64,000 nucleotides of DNA from Betaproteobacteria bacterium (GCA_004297625.1 SCTY01000025.1:25762-89761); one strand, 5' to 3'. Counted from the first letter of the stretch, positions 40,079 to 48,937 are shown. The notes: generated from the sequence alone by a model not told the origin. Translations and numbers: made by a program.

Positions 40079-42043
40079 ATGCCGGCGGCGCGTAATCCCC
40101 TTCTCGAGGCGCCCTCCCGGCCGATGCCTGCCCGCATTGCCGTGATCGGCGCGGGCACTATCGGCCCGGACATCGGCTATTACCTGAAAAGCGCGCTACC
40201 CGCCCTCGAGCTGGTGCTCGTGGACGTGGCGCAGGCGGCGCTCGAGAGAGCGCGCGCGCGCTTCGACTCGTATGCGAAAAAGGCGGTGGCGCGCGGCAAG
40301 ATGAAAGAGGCCGACGCGGCCGCCGTCACGCGCGGCATCACCGCGACGACCGATTACGGCGCGATCCGCGGCGTGGACTGGGTGCTCGAGGCGGCGACCG
40401 AAGATCTAGCCCTGAAGCGCCGCATCTTCGCCCAGGTCGAAGAGCTCATCGCTCCGGAAGCGCTCATCACGTCGAACACCAGCTCGCTCCCCGCGGCGCG
40501 CATCTTTTCGGATTTGCGGCACAAGTCGCGCGCGACCGTCACGCATTTCTTCGCGCCGGCGTGGCGCAATCCGGTGGTCGAGGTCATACAGGCGCGCGCG
40601 GCGCACCCGGCGCTCGTGCAGTGGCTGCGCTGGTTCTTCTGCATGACCGGCAAGGTGCCGCTCGTCACCGCGGACGTCGAGTGCTTCATGCTCGACCGCA
40701 TCTTCGACAACTGGTGCAACGACGCGGCGCTGTGCCTGGAGCGCGCAAGCGCCGCGCAGATCGATTCGGTGGCCGGGGAATTCGTGCACGCGGGGCCGTT
40801 CTTCGTGCTCAACCTCGCGAACGGCAACCCGATCATCACCGAGACCAACCACCTTCAGGCCGAGGCCGAAGGCGCGCATTACCGGCCGGCGCCGATCTTC
40901 CGCTCGGTCGCGAGCTGGGCGACTTCGCCGCTCGGCAAACGGGTTCCAGTACCTGATAAAGTAAAAGACGCCGTGCGATCACGGCTGCTCGGCGTGCTCT
41001 TCTCGCAGAGCGCCGACATTCTGGACCGCGGCATCGGCGAGGCAGCCGATCTGGATCTCGGCTGCCGGCTCGCGCTCGGCTTCCGCAAGGGGCCGCTCGA
41101 GCTGATGGGAGGTCTTGGCGACGAGCCAGTGCGACGCATCATGGAACGCTTCGCCGCCGAACGTCCCGGCATGCCGATCCTCAAGAAGCCAATTCCTCGC
41201 TTCGAGCGCAACGTGCTCGTCGACGAGCTCGATGGTGTGAAGATCATCACGCTGCGCCGGCCCGAGGCGCTGAACGCGCTGCACGACGGCCTGAACGACG
41301 AGATTCTCGGCGTGATCAAACGCTGCGAGTCCGATCCCTCGGTAAAGGGCTTCGTGCTCACGGGCTACGGCCCGAGGGCCTTCTGCGCCGGCGCGGACAT
41401 CGGCCGTTTCCCGACGATGCTCGGCGACGCAAGCGCCGCAGCGCAGTACGCGCGCGACTGCTCGCGCCTTCTCGTGCATCTCGATTCGATGGCGAAGCCC
41501 GTGGTTGCGGCGCTGAACGGGATGGCGCTCGGCGGCGGCCTCGAGCTCGCGATGCGCTGCCACGCGATCGTCGCGCAGCGCGGCGCCTGGCTGCAGTTTC
41601 CCGAAATCACGCTCGGCATCGCGCCGGGAATCGGCGCCATGGTGGTGCCGTATCGGCGCTGGCCGCAAGCGGCGAACGTTTTCCACGGCATGCTGCGCGA
41701 CGCCGAGCGCCTGAACGCCGCGCGCGCGTACGAGGCGGGCATCGTGGCCGCGCTCGCGGATGACTATGCGTCATTGATTCAGAAGGCATTGCAGCAGGTG
41801 CGCGCGCTCGCCGGCAAACGGCGCGCCGCGCTCGATGGCGCGATAAAGATCGCGCCTTTCCAGCCGGGCAAAGGCAAATACAGCGGCGAGGTGGCCGCAA
41901 TCATCGAGCAGGCGGTGCGCGCCGCGGCCGGCGCGCCGACGCTCGCCGACGCGCTCGAGATCGGCTACCAGGCCTTCGGCCGCAGCGCCTGCACTTCGGC
42001 GGCGCGCGAAGGCATTTCCGCCTTCCTCGGAGGCGCTCGGTGA
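40079..42043 (+). CDS. Fused 3-hydroxyacyl-CoA dehydrogenase / enoyl-CoA hydratase (dehydrogenase first)
   Basis: 654 residues from ATG 40079 (possibly leaderless); ATG 40124 would remove 15 unconserved residues. The N-terminal Rossmann domain starts IAVIGAGTIGPDIGYYL, with SNTSSLP and the catalytic-His-type block THFFAPAWRNPVVEVI. A crotonase domain begins near residue 375 with oxyanion-hole and catalytic residues ALNGMALGGGLELAMRC (Glu) and PEITLGIAPGIG (Glu). FadB has the reverse order; this order occurs in bifunctional enzymes of the archaeal 3-hydroxypropionate/4-hydroxybutyrate cycle and some bacteria. It probably does two successive beta-oxidation steps. Confidence 0.88.
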   Translation: MPAARNPLLEAPSRPMPARIAVIGAGTIGPDIGYYLKSALPALELVLVDVAQAALERARARFDSYAKKAVARGKMKEADAAAVTRGITATTDYGAIRGVDWVLEAATEDLALKRRIFAQVEELIAPEALITSNTSSLPAARIFSDLRHKSRATVTHFFAPAWRNPVVEVIQARAAHPALVQWLRWFFCMTGKVPLVTADVECFMLDRIFDNWCNDAALCLERASAAQIDSVAGEFVHAGPFFVLNLANGNPIITETNHLQAEAEGAHYRPAPIFRSVASWATSPLGKRVPVPDKVKDAVRSRLLGVLFSQSADILDRGIGEAADLDLGCRLALGFRKGPLELMGGLGDEPVRRIMERFAAERPGMPILKKPIPRFERNVLVDELDGVKIITLRRPEALNALHDGLNDEILGVIKRCESDPSVKGFVLTGYGPRAFCAGADIGRFPTMLGDASAAAQYARDCSRLLVHLDSMAKPVVAALNGMALGGGLELAMRCHAIVAQRGAWLQFPEITLGIAPGIGAMVVPYRRWPQAANVFHGMLRDAERLNAARAYEAGIVAALADDYASLIQKALQQVRALAGKRRAALDGAIKIAPFQPGKGKYSGEVAAIIEQAVRAAAGAPTLADALEIGYQAFGRSACTSAAREGISAFLGGAR

Positions 42044-42708
42044 TGGCCAAGCTCGAGGCGCTCGAGCGCCACGAGCCGCTCGGCGACCGCGTCTACGCGA
42101 CGTTGCGCGATTACCTGCGCGCCGGCCGCATCGCGCACGGCCAGCCGCTGCAGGAGGCGGCGGTGGCGGCGCAGCTCGGCGTGTCGCGCACGCCGGTGCG
42201 CGAGGCGCTCGCGCGGCTCGCCGCCGACGGCCTCGTGGTCGCCGAAGGCCGCAGCTTCATCGTGCCGAACCTCGGCATGGGCGACATCGAGGACATCTAC
42301 GCGCTGCGCTTCCTGCTCGAGCCCGAGGCGTTGCGCGAGGTGGCGGCGAGCAAGCCCGACCGCAAGGCGCTCGCGCCGCTGCGCGAAGGGCTCGAAGGCA
42401 TGGCGGCGGCGCACGAGGCGGGCGACGGCGCGGCGTTCATGGAAGCGAACTACCGCTACCGCGACGCCTGGACCGCGCTCGTGCCGAACAAGCGCCTGGT
42501 GCGCGCGATCCACCTCTACGCGGACCACGTGCGCTACCTGCGCGCGTTCACGCTCGACGATCCGGCGGTGCGCGCGGTGGTGCTCAAAGGGCTGAAGCGG
42601 CTCTCGCTCGCGCTCGCGGCCGGCGACGGCGAAGCGGCGGCCGAAGCGATGCGCGCGCACCTCGAGAAGGCAAAGCAGATTCTCATCGACAAAATGCGGC
42701 GGACCTGA
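42043..42708 (+). CDS. GntR-family (FCD) transcriptional regulator
   Basis: 221 residues. ATG 42043 overlaps the stop of the fusion gene, with GGAGG about 11 bases upstream. The N-terminal winged helix contains GDRVYATLRDYLRAGRIAHGQPLQEAAVAAQLGVSRTPVREAL across two blocks, with the diagnostic SRTPVREAL recognition element. The helical FCD effector domain follows (metal-binding His/Asp positions include NYRYRDAW and HLEKAKQ). It probably represses the hyuAB and fusion-gene promoters and responds to a CoA ester or acid. Confidence 0.9.
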   Translation: MAKLEALERHEPLGDRVYATLRDYLRAGRIAHGQPLQEAAVAAQLGVSRTPVREALARLAADGLVVAEGRSFIVPNLGMGDIEDIYALRFLLEPEALREVAASKPDRKALAPLREGLEGMAAAHEAGDGAAFMEANYRYRDAWTALVPNKRLVRAIHLYADHVRYLRAFTLDDPAVRAVVLKGLKRLSLALAAGDGEAAAEAMRAHLEKAKQILIDKMRRT

Positions 42709-43892
42709 TGACCTACAAAGCTGAAATTCCCTACGGCTGTTACTGGAGCACCCCGTTCGCGCGCTGGCAGGGCGCGTTCGCAAACCTGCACTCGCTGGAG
42801 TTCGCCGCGCAAGTGGTTCGCAAGGAGCTCGCGCGCCGCGACCTGCCCGCGAAAATTTTCGATCACGGCGTGCTCGGCCTCAGCGTGCCGCAAAAGTACT
42901 CCTTCTACGGGCTGCCGTGGCTCGCCGGGCTCGCCGGGCTGGGGCACATCGGCGGACCGACGCTGATGCAGGCGTGCGCCACCGGCGTGCGCGTGCTCCT
43001 CGCCGGGGCGCAGGAAATCGAATGCGGGATGTCGAACGTCACGCTCGCCGTGACGTGCGACCGCACCTCCAACGGCCCGCATCTCTATTACCCGAATCCG
43101 CGCGGGCCCGGGGGCACCGGCACGCACGAGGACTGGGTCATGGACAACTTCGGCTGCGACCCGCTCGGCCAGCACGCCATGATCACCACCGCCGAGAACG
43201 TCGCTGCAAAACACAGGATCGGCACCGTGGAGCAGCACGAGGTCGTGCTCATGCGCGAACGCCAGTACCGGGAGGCCGTCGACACCGGCTTCCACAAGCG
43301 CTTCATGCCGCTGCCGTTCGAAGTGCCGTACAGCAAGACGCCGATGCCGGGCGACGAGGGCATTCGCGCTTCCACTGCCGAGGGCCTCGCGAAGCTCAAG
43401 CCCGTCGTCGAAGGCGGCACGGTGACCTACGGCGCGCAGACCTTCCCCGCCGACGGCAACGCGGCAATCGTTCTTGCGACCGCGGAGCGCGCAAAAGAAT
43501 TATCCCGGGATTCGAAAATTCGTATAAAGCTTCAGGGTTTCGGGCAGGCGCGCGCGGCGCTCGCCTACATGCCGGAGGCGCCGGTACCGGCGGCGAGCCG
43601 CGCGCTCGCGCAGGCCGGAATTTCGGTCAAGGACTTGAAGGCGATCAAGACGCACAACCCGTTTGCGGTGAACGACCTCGTGTTCGCCCGGGCGAACGGC
43701 GTGCCGCTCGAGCGCATGAACAACTACGGCTGCTCGCTCGTCTGGGGACATCCCCAGGCGCCGATGGGCACGCGCGCCGTCATCGAGCTCATCGAGGAGC
43801 TGGTGTTGCGCGGCGGCGGATACGGGCTTTTCACCGGCTGCGCCGCGGGCGACACCGCGATGGCGGTGGTGCTCGAAGTATCCGGCAAGTAA
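42708..43892 (+). CDS. Thiolase-family acetyl-CoA acyltransferase
   Basis: 394 residues, ATG overlapping the gntR stop. Nucleophilic Cys90 lies in TLMQACATGVR, His in KTHNPFAVND (in place of the classical NEAFA), a further His in GCSLVWGHPQAPMGTR and the C-terminal Cys in FTGCAAGDTAM. It belongs to the SCP-x/thiolase-like branch. Together with the preceding dehydrogenase/hydratase it would complete a beta-oxidation-type cleavage. Confidence 0.88.
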   Translation: MTYKAEIPYGCYWSTPFARWQGAFANLHSLEFAAQVVRKELARRDLPAKIFDHGVLGLSVPQKYSFYGLPWLAGLAGLGHIGGPTLMQACATGVRVLLAGAQEIECGMSNVTLAVTCDRTSNGPHLYYPNPRGPGGTGTHEDWVMDNFGCDPLGQHAMITTAENVAAKHRIGTVEQHEVVLMRERQYREAVDTGFHKRFMPLPFEVPYSKTPMPGDEGIRASTAEGLAKLKPVVEGGTVTYGAQTFPADGNAAIVLATAERAKELSRDSKIRIKLQGFGQARAALAYMPEAPVPAASRALAQAGISVKDLKAIKTHNPFAVNDLVFARANGVPLERMNNYGCSLVWGHPQAPMGTRAVIELIEELVLRGGGYGLFTGCAAGDTAMAVVLEVSGK

Positions 43893-43893
43893 C

Positions 43894-45348
43894 GTGGATC
43901 TGTCGCACTGGATCGAGCGGCACGCGCGCTTCGCGCCGGGCGCGGTCGCGATCCGGTTCGAGGGCCGCGATATCAGCTACGCGCAACTCGCGCAGCGTGT
44001 GGGCAGCGCGGCCTCGGCCCTGGCCGCGCGCGGGGTGCGGCAAGGCGACGCGGTTGCGTACCTCGGCCTCAACCATCCGGCCGCGCTGGTGCTGGTTTTC
44101 GCCTGCGCGCGCCTGGGCGCGATGTTCGTGCCGCTCAACTGGAGGCTCGCGCCGCCCGAGCTCGCGCGCGTGGTGGCGGACTGCCCGCCGCGCGTTCTGC
44201 TGGTCGAAGCGGCGTTCTCGAACACCTTGCCCGGCGGCACCGACATAAAGGCACTTGAAAGCAATGATGCTGAAGCACCGGCGCCAGTCGGCACGGAAGA
44301 AATGCCGCTGCTGCTGTGCTACACCTCGGGCTCGACCGGCGCGCCGAAGGGCGTGGTGCTGCCGCAGCGCGCGCTTTTCTGGAACGCGGTGAACAGCACC
44401 CACATGCACGATCTGACGAGCGCGGACCGCATTCTCACCACGCTGCCGCTGTTCCACGTCGGCGGGCTGAACATACTCACCACGCCCGCGCTGCACGCCG
44501 GAGCGAGCGTCACACTGCATCCGCGCTTCGATCCCAAGGCGGCGCTCGAGACGATCGAGCGCGAGCGCATCACCCTCACGGTGCTGGTGCCCGCGCAGCT
44601 CACCGCGATGATGGAGCTGCCCGCTTGGAAGCTGGCCGACCTTTCCAGCCTGCGCATGATCACCACCGGATCGACCATTGTTCCGGAGTCTTTTATTCGC
44701 AAGGTGTCCGCGCGCGGCGTGCCCGTAATCCAGGTGTACGGTTCCACCGAGACATGCCCGGTCGCGGCCTATGTGCGTGCCCCGGACGCGCTGCGCAAGG
44801 CGGGCTCGGCCGGTATCGCGGCGCTGCACTGCGAGCTGAAAGTGGTGGGCGAAGACGGCGCGGAGTTGCCCGCAGGGCGCGACGGCCAGATCCTGGTGCG
44901 CGGTCCCAATGTGGCGAGCGGCTATTGGCGCGCGCCCGAAGAGACCGCGCGCGCCTTTCGCGGCGGCTGGTATCACTCGGGCGACGTCGGCCACCTCGAC
45001 GAAGAAGGCCATCTCTACGTGGTATCGCGGCTCAAGGATCTGATCATCTCCGGCGGCGAGAACATCTATCCCGCCGAGGTGGAAAGCGTGCTCCTCGAAT
45101 GCCCGGCGGTCGAAGAGGCCTGCGTGGTCGGCCGGCCCGACGCGCGCTGGGGCGAGGTGGTCGCTGCAGCGGTAGTGCTCAAGGCGGGCTGCCGCATGAG
45201 CGAAGCCGAGGCGATCGCGCTCTTCCAGGGGCGCATCGCCCGCTACAAGCATCCGCGCGAAGTGCGCTTCCTGGAGCGGCTGCCGCGCAGTGCGCTCGGC
45301 AAGATCCAGCGCGAAGCGGTGCGCGCAGCAATCTCGGAGAAACGATGA
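43894..45348 (+). CDS. AMP-binding acyl-CoA synthetase (first)
   Basis: 484 residues from GTG 43894, one base after the thiolase stop. ATP-binding P-loop LLCYTSGSTGAPKGVVL, A5 motif QVYGSTETCPV, A7 YHSGDVGHLDEEG and A10 LPRSALGKIQREA with catalytic Lys. It activates a carboxylic acid to the CoA ester, probably a short or medium acid judging from its branch (similar to FadD3/MenE-like enzymes). The stop overlaps the epimerase ATG. Confidence 0.9.
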   Translation: MDLSHWIERHARFAPGAVAIRFEGRDISYAQLAQRVGSAASALAARGVRQGDAVAYLGLNHPAALVLVFACARLGAMFVPLNWRLAPPELARVVADCPPRVLLVEAAFSNTLPGGTDIKALESNDAEAPAPVGTEEMPLLLCYTSGSTGAPKGVVLPQRALFWNAVNSTHMHDLTSADRILTTLPLFHVGGLNILTTPALHAGASVTLHPRFDPKAALETIERERITLTVLVPAQLTAMMELPAWKLADLSSLRMITTGSTIVPESFIRKVSARGVPVIQVYGSTETCPVAAYVRAPDALRKAGSAGIAALHCELKVVGEDGAELPAGRDGQILVRGPNVASGYWRAPEETARAFRGGWYHSGDVGHLDEEGHLYVVSRLKDLIISGGENIYPAEVESVLLECPAVEEACVVGRPDARWGEVVAAAVVLKAGCRMSEAEAIALFQGRIARYKHPREVRFLERLPRSALGKIQREAVRAAISEKR

Positions 45349-45770
45349 AAGCCAACAAGATCGACCACATCTGCATCGCAGTGAGGAACCTCGAGGCCGC
45401 CCGCAAAGTGTGGGAGCCTATCCTCGGCAAGGAGAAGCCCGACGACGCGTACATCGACGAGCCCGAAAAAATCAAGGTCGCACGCTACTGGCTGGGCGGC
45501 GTGGGTTTCGAGCTCATGGAGTCGCTCACCCCGGACGGCGACGTCGCCAAGTTCATCGAGAAGCGCGGCGAAGGCGTGATGCTCGTCTCGCTCAACGTGG
45601 ACAACACCCGCGAGGCGCTGGGCGAGCTCGAGCAGAGGGGCTACCCGCTCATCGGCGGGCCGCGCAAGTTCCGCGACTGCGAGTTCGGCTTCGTGCACCC
45701 CAAAGCCGTGAACGGGGTGCTGCTCGAGCTAATCGATTACAAGTGGCATGAACTTCGAACCAAGTCCTGA
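45345..45770 (+). CDS. Methylmalonyl-CoA epimerase (VOC family)
   Basis: 141 residues in ATGA overlap with the ligase. The paired beta-alpha-beta repeats carry the metal ligands: His in KIDHICIAV, Glu in GFELMES, His in GFVHPKAV and Glu in LLELIDYKW. It interconverts 2R/2S methylmalonyl-CoA or a similar alpha-branched acyl-CoA and sits with a B12 mutase encoded 1.1 kb downstream, strengthening the assignment. Confidence 0.85.
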   Translation: MKANKIDHICIAVRNLEAARKVWEPILGKEKPDDAYIDEPEKIKVARYWLGGVGFELMESLTPDGDVAKFIEKRGEGVMLVSLNVDNTREALGELEQRGYPLIGGPRKFRDCEFGFVHPKAVNGVLLELIDYKWHELRTKS

Positions 45771-46881
45771 GCAACGCCAGGTCCGCGACGCTTTTGCGCG
45801 CTTCTGCGACCAGCGCATAGCGCCGCAGGCGGCGGCGCTCGACGAGGCGCACGCCTTCCCGCGCGAGCTCTTCGGCGAGCTCGCCGCGATGGGGCTTTTC
45901 GGCATGCGCTACCCCGAGGAGGCGGGCGGCAGCGGCATGCAGCTCTCGGAATTCTGCGTCGCGCTCGAGGAGATCGCGCGCGGCTCGATGTCGCTCGCCG
46001 GCTGCGCGGCGATGCAGTCGCTGATGGGGACCAAGTTCCTCCACATGCTCGGCAACGCCGACATCGTCGAGCGGCTCTTCAAGCCCGCGCTGCGCGGGGA
46101 GAAGATCGGCGCCCTCTGCATGACCGAGCCGAATGCGGGCAGCGACCTCGACTCGATCGCGACGCGCGCGCGCAAGGTGCCGGGCGGCTACGTGCTCGAC
46201 GGGCAGAAGACCTGGGTGACCTCGGCGCCGGTGGCGGATTTCTTCACCGTGTTCGCCAAGGCGGGCGAAGAGAAGAAGCTCACCATCTTCCTCGTCGAGC
46301 GCGATTCCGAGGGGCTCAAGATCGGACGGGCCATCGAGAAGATGGGCGTCCGGGCGCTGCCGACCTCCGAGCTCGCCTTCGACGGCTGCTTCGTGCCCGA
46401 CAGCCACCGGCTTTCGAAGGAGGAGGGCGACGGCGAGGCGCATCTGCGCAAGACGCTCGCCGAGATCCGCATCATCACCGGCGCCATGGCCGTGGGCCAG
46501 GCGCGCGCCGCGCTCGACGCGGCGCTGCGCTATGCCGCCGAGCGCAGGCAGTTCGGCAAGCCCATCAACCGCTACCAGGCGATCCAGATGAAGCTCGCCG
46601 AGATGGGCACCGAGCTCGAGGCTGCGGCGCAGCTCGTCTACCGTGCGGCGTGGCTGCGCGACGCGGAGAAGCCGCATCACAAGGAAGCCGCGATGGCGAA
46701 GCTCTTCGCGAGCGAAGCCGCGGCGCGCATCGCCGACCAGGCGGCGCGCGTCTTCGCCTCCTACGGCTACGCGATGGAATACCCGGTACAACGCTATCTG
46801 CGCGACGTGCGCTTTACTCTCATCGGCGGCGGCACGAGCGAGATCCTGAAGCTCATCATCGCAAAAGAGCTTTCCGCATGA
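45748..46881 (+). CDS. Acyl-CoA dehydrogenase, YEGT glutamate replaced
   Basis: 377 residues. N-terminal helical domain (RQVRDAFARFCDQRIAPQAAALDEAHAFPREL in two blocks), FAD-contact loop CMTEPNAGSDLDSIATRA and KTWVTSAPVADFF, and C-terminal helices ending LIGGGTSEILKLIIAKEL. In many family members the catalytic base is Glu in YEGT; here the site reads GGGT, so the base must lie elsewhere, as in the isovaleryl/long-chain branches, or the enzyme has different chemistry. It overlaps the epimerase gene by 23 bases. Confidence 0.88.
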   Translation: MNFEPSPEQRQVRDAFARFCDQRIAPQAAALDEAHAFPRELFGELAAMGLFGMRYPEEAGGSGMQLSEFCVALEEIARGSMSLAGCAAMQSLMGTKFLHMLGNADIVERLFKPALRGEKIGALCMTEPNAGSDLDSIATRARKVPGGYVLDGQKTWVTSAPVADFFTVFAKAGEEKKLTIFLVERDSEGLKIGRAIEKMGVRALPTSELAFDGCFVPDSHRLSKEEGDGEAHLRKTLAEIRIITGAMAVGQARAALDAALRYAAERRQFGKPINRYQAIQMKLAEMGTELEAAAQLVYRAAWLRDAEKPHHKEAAMAKLFASEAAARIADQAARVFASYGYAMEYPVQRYLRDVRFTLIGGGTSEILKLIIAKELSA

Positions 46882-47267
46882 AAAAAATCAAAGTCGTCCT
46901 CGCCAAACCCGGGCTCGACGGGCACGACCAGGGCGCCAAGGTGGTGGCGCGCGCGCTGATGGACGCGGGCTTCGAGGTGATCTACACCGGGCTGCGCCAG
47001 ACGCCGGAGGCGATCGCGCGCGTTGCGCTCGACGAGGACGCCGACGTGGTCGCGCTCTCCTCCATGGCGGGCTCGCACCTCCCGATCTGCCGCAAGCTGA
47101 AGCCGCTCCTCGAGCAGGCGGGGCTCGGCGACAAGCTCTGGGTGATCGGCGGCAACCTCCCGGAGCGCGACCATGCCGAGCTGCGCGCGCTCGGCTTCAA
47201 AGGCATTTTTCCCTCGAGCTCGCGGCTCGAGGACATCGTCAACTTCATCCGGGCGAACGCACCATGA
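46878..47267 (+). CDS. B12-binding subunit of a methylmalonyl-CoA-type mutase
   Basis: 129 residues comprising only the cobalamin-binding Rossmann domain: DGHDQG (the DxHxxG base-off motif) at the start, SSMAGSHL and VIGGNLPERD with the GG turn. It is a free subunit that partners with the overlapping 528-residue catalytic chain, as in isobutyryl-CoA mutase and archaeal methylmalonyl-CoA mutase, rather than the single-chain enzyme. It overlaps both neighbours by four bases (ATGA). Confidence 0.92.
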   Translation: MKKIKVVLAKPGLDGHDQGAKVVARALMDAGFEVIYTGLRQTPEAIARVALDEDADVVALSSMAGSHLPICRKLKPLLEQAGLGDKLWVIGGNLPERDHAELRALGFKGIFPSSSRLEDIVNFIRANAP

Positions 47268-48850
47268 AACCGGTTATCAATGAGTCTGGCATCGAGATAA
47301 AGCTGCTCTACGGGGCGGCGGACGTGGCGGCGAGCGGCGGCGAGGCCATGATCGGCCAGCCGGGCGAGTATCCGTTCACGCGCGGCATTCACCCGCTCAT
47401 GTACCGCAAGCAGCCGTTCACGATGCGCCAGTACACGGGCTTCGGCAACGCGGCGGACACCAACAAGCGCTTCCACTACTTGATCGCCAACGGCCAGACC
47501 GGCTTGAACGTCGCCTTCGACCTGCCCACGCAGTGCGGCATGGATTCGGACGACCCGGCCGCCGAAGGCGAGGTCGGCCGCGTCGGCATGGCGGTCGACA
47601 CGCTGCGCGACTTCGAGATCGCCTTCGACGGCGTGGACCTCGAGCGCATCACCGTCTCGCTCACCATCAACGGCGCGGCGGCGATCCTCATCGCCATGTA
47701 CCTCGCCATGGCGGAGAAGCGCGGCTACGACATCTCCAAGCTGCGCGGCACCGCGCAGAACGACATCCTCAAGGAGTTCGTCGGCCGCGGCACCTGGGTG
47801 TATCCGGTGGAGCCTTCGATCCGGCTGGTGGGCGACACCATCGAGTACTGCGCCCGGCACGCGCCGAAGTACAGCCCGGTGTCGGTGTGCGGCTACCACA
47901 TCCGCGAGTCGGGCGCCGATCCCGCGCAGGAGATGGCCTACGCGTTCTGCATCGCCAAGGCCTACGCCGACGACGTGATCCGGCGCGGCCTGCCGGTCGA
48001 CGAGTTCGCCGGGCGGCTGTCGTTCAACTTCAACTGCTTCGGCAGCCTCTTCGAGCAGGTGGCCAAGTTCCGCGCCGGCCGCAGCCTGTGGGCGAAGATC
48101 ATGAAGGAGCACTACGGCGCGACCAAGCCCGGCTCGATGTGGGTGCGCATGATCGCCGGCGGCGGGGGCGGAGGCCTCACCTTCGAGCAGCCCGAGCTCA
48201 ACATCGTGCGCGGCGCGTACTACGCGCTCATCTGCGCGCTCGCCGGCACGCAGACCATGGCGCTCTGCTGTTACGACGAGGCGTACACGATTCCCTCCGA
48301 ATACGCTCAGCGCATATCGCTGCGCACCATGCAGATGCTCCTCGAAGAGATGGGGCTTGCCGACACCGTGGACCCGCTCGGCGGCTCGTACTACATCGAG
48401 ACGCTCACCAACCAGATGCGCAGCCGCATGGAAGCCATCATGGCCGAGGTCGACGCGCAGGGCGGGATCGTCAGGCTGGTCGCCGAGGGCGTGATCCAGG
48501 CCAAGGTTTCGGCGCAGGCGTATCGCCGGCAGCGCGACATCGAGGAAGGCCGCTTCCGCAAAGTCGGCGTCAACTGCTACCGCACCGAGGACAAGACGCC
48601 GCAGATGGAGTTTCACCCGTACAAGGAAGACGATGCACGCGCGCAGTGTGCTGCTCTCGCCAAGGTACGTGGGGAGCGCGACGCTGCACGCGTCAAAGCC
48701 ACATTGGCGAAAGTGGAGGCGGACGCACGCTCGGGCGTGAACCTTATGCCGGCCATCATGGACGCGGTCAAGGCCTACGCCAGCGTGGGCGAAATCACCC
48801 AGGTGCTGGTCGGCGTCTTCGGGCGCTACCGCGAGCCGGTGCGCTTTTGA
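47264..48850 (+). CDS. Methylmalonyl-CoA mutase-type catalytic subunit (substrate-binding barrel)
   Basis: 528 residues, the N-terminal TIM-barrel half of the mutase. Positions equivalent to the Propionibacterium enzyme can be read: Tyr57 for Tyr89, Gln165 for Gln197, Arg175 for Arg207 and His212 for His244 are all conserved, while His43 replaces Tyr75 and Gln50 replaces Arg82. Arg207 and Tyr89 are the residues that distinguish carboxylated substrates from isobutyryl- or 2-hydroxyisobutyryl-CoA, so a methylmalonyl- or ethylmalonyl-CoA-type substrate is expected. No MeaB/ArgK chaperone gene is in the window. Confidence 0.9.
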   Translation: MKPVINESGIEIKLLYGAADVAASGGEAMIGQPGEYPFTRGIHPLMYRKQPFTMRQYTGFGNAADTNKRFHYLIANGQTGLNVAFDLPTQCGMDSDDPAAEGEVGRVGMAVDTLRDFEIAFDGVDLERITVSLTINGAAAILIAMYLAMAEKRGYDISKLRGTAQNDILKEFVGRGTWVYPVEPSIRLVGDTIEYCARHAPKYSPVSVCGYHIRESGADPAQEMAYAFCIAKAYADDVIRRGLPVDEFAGRLSFNFNCFGSLFEQVAKFRAGRSLWAKIMKEHYGATKPGSMWVRMIAGGGGGGLTFEQPELNIVRGAYYALICALAGTQTMALCCYDEAYTIPSEYAQRISLRTMQMLLEEMGLADTVDPLGGSYYIETLTNQMRSRMEAIMAEVDAQGGIVRLVAEGVIQAKVSAQAYRRQRDIEEGRFRKVGVNCYRTEDKTPQMEFHPYKEDDARAQCAALAKVRGERDAARVKATLAKVEADARSGVNLMPAIMDAVKAYASVGEITQVLVGVFGRYREPVRF

Positions 48851-48864
48851 CGAAAAAGCGAAAA

Positions 48865-48923
48865 CAGGGACAGACCACGTTTTCCTCTCGTATAGAGACG
48901 ACTGAAAACGTGGTCTGTCCCTG
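48865..48923. repeat. REP-like perfect 20-bp inverted repeat with internal small hairpin
   Basis: The arms 48865-48884 and 48904-48923 (beginning CAGGGACAGACCACG) are perfect reverse complements with a 19-base loop that itself contains CTCT-n5-AGAG. It fills the gap between the mutase and the FAD-subunit genes and would form a strong transcript hairpin. Arms of the GGGACAGACCACGTTTT kind are familiar as dispersed palindromes of proteobacterial genomes and may be mobilised by a transposase in trans. Confidence 0.6.
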
Positions 48924-48937
48924 ATTTGGGAGGCGAG

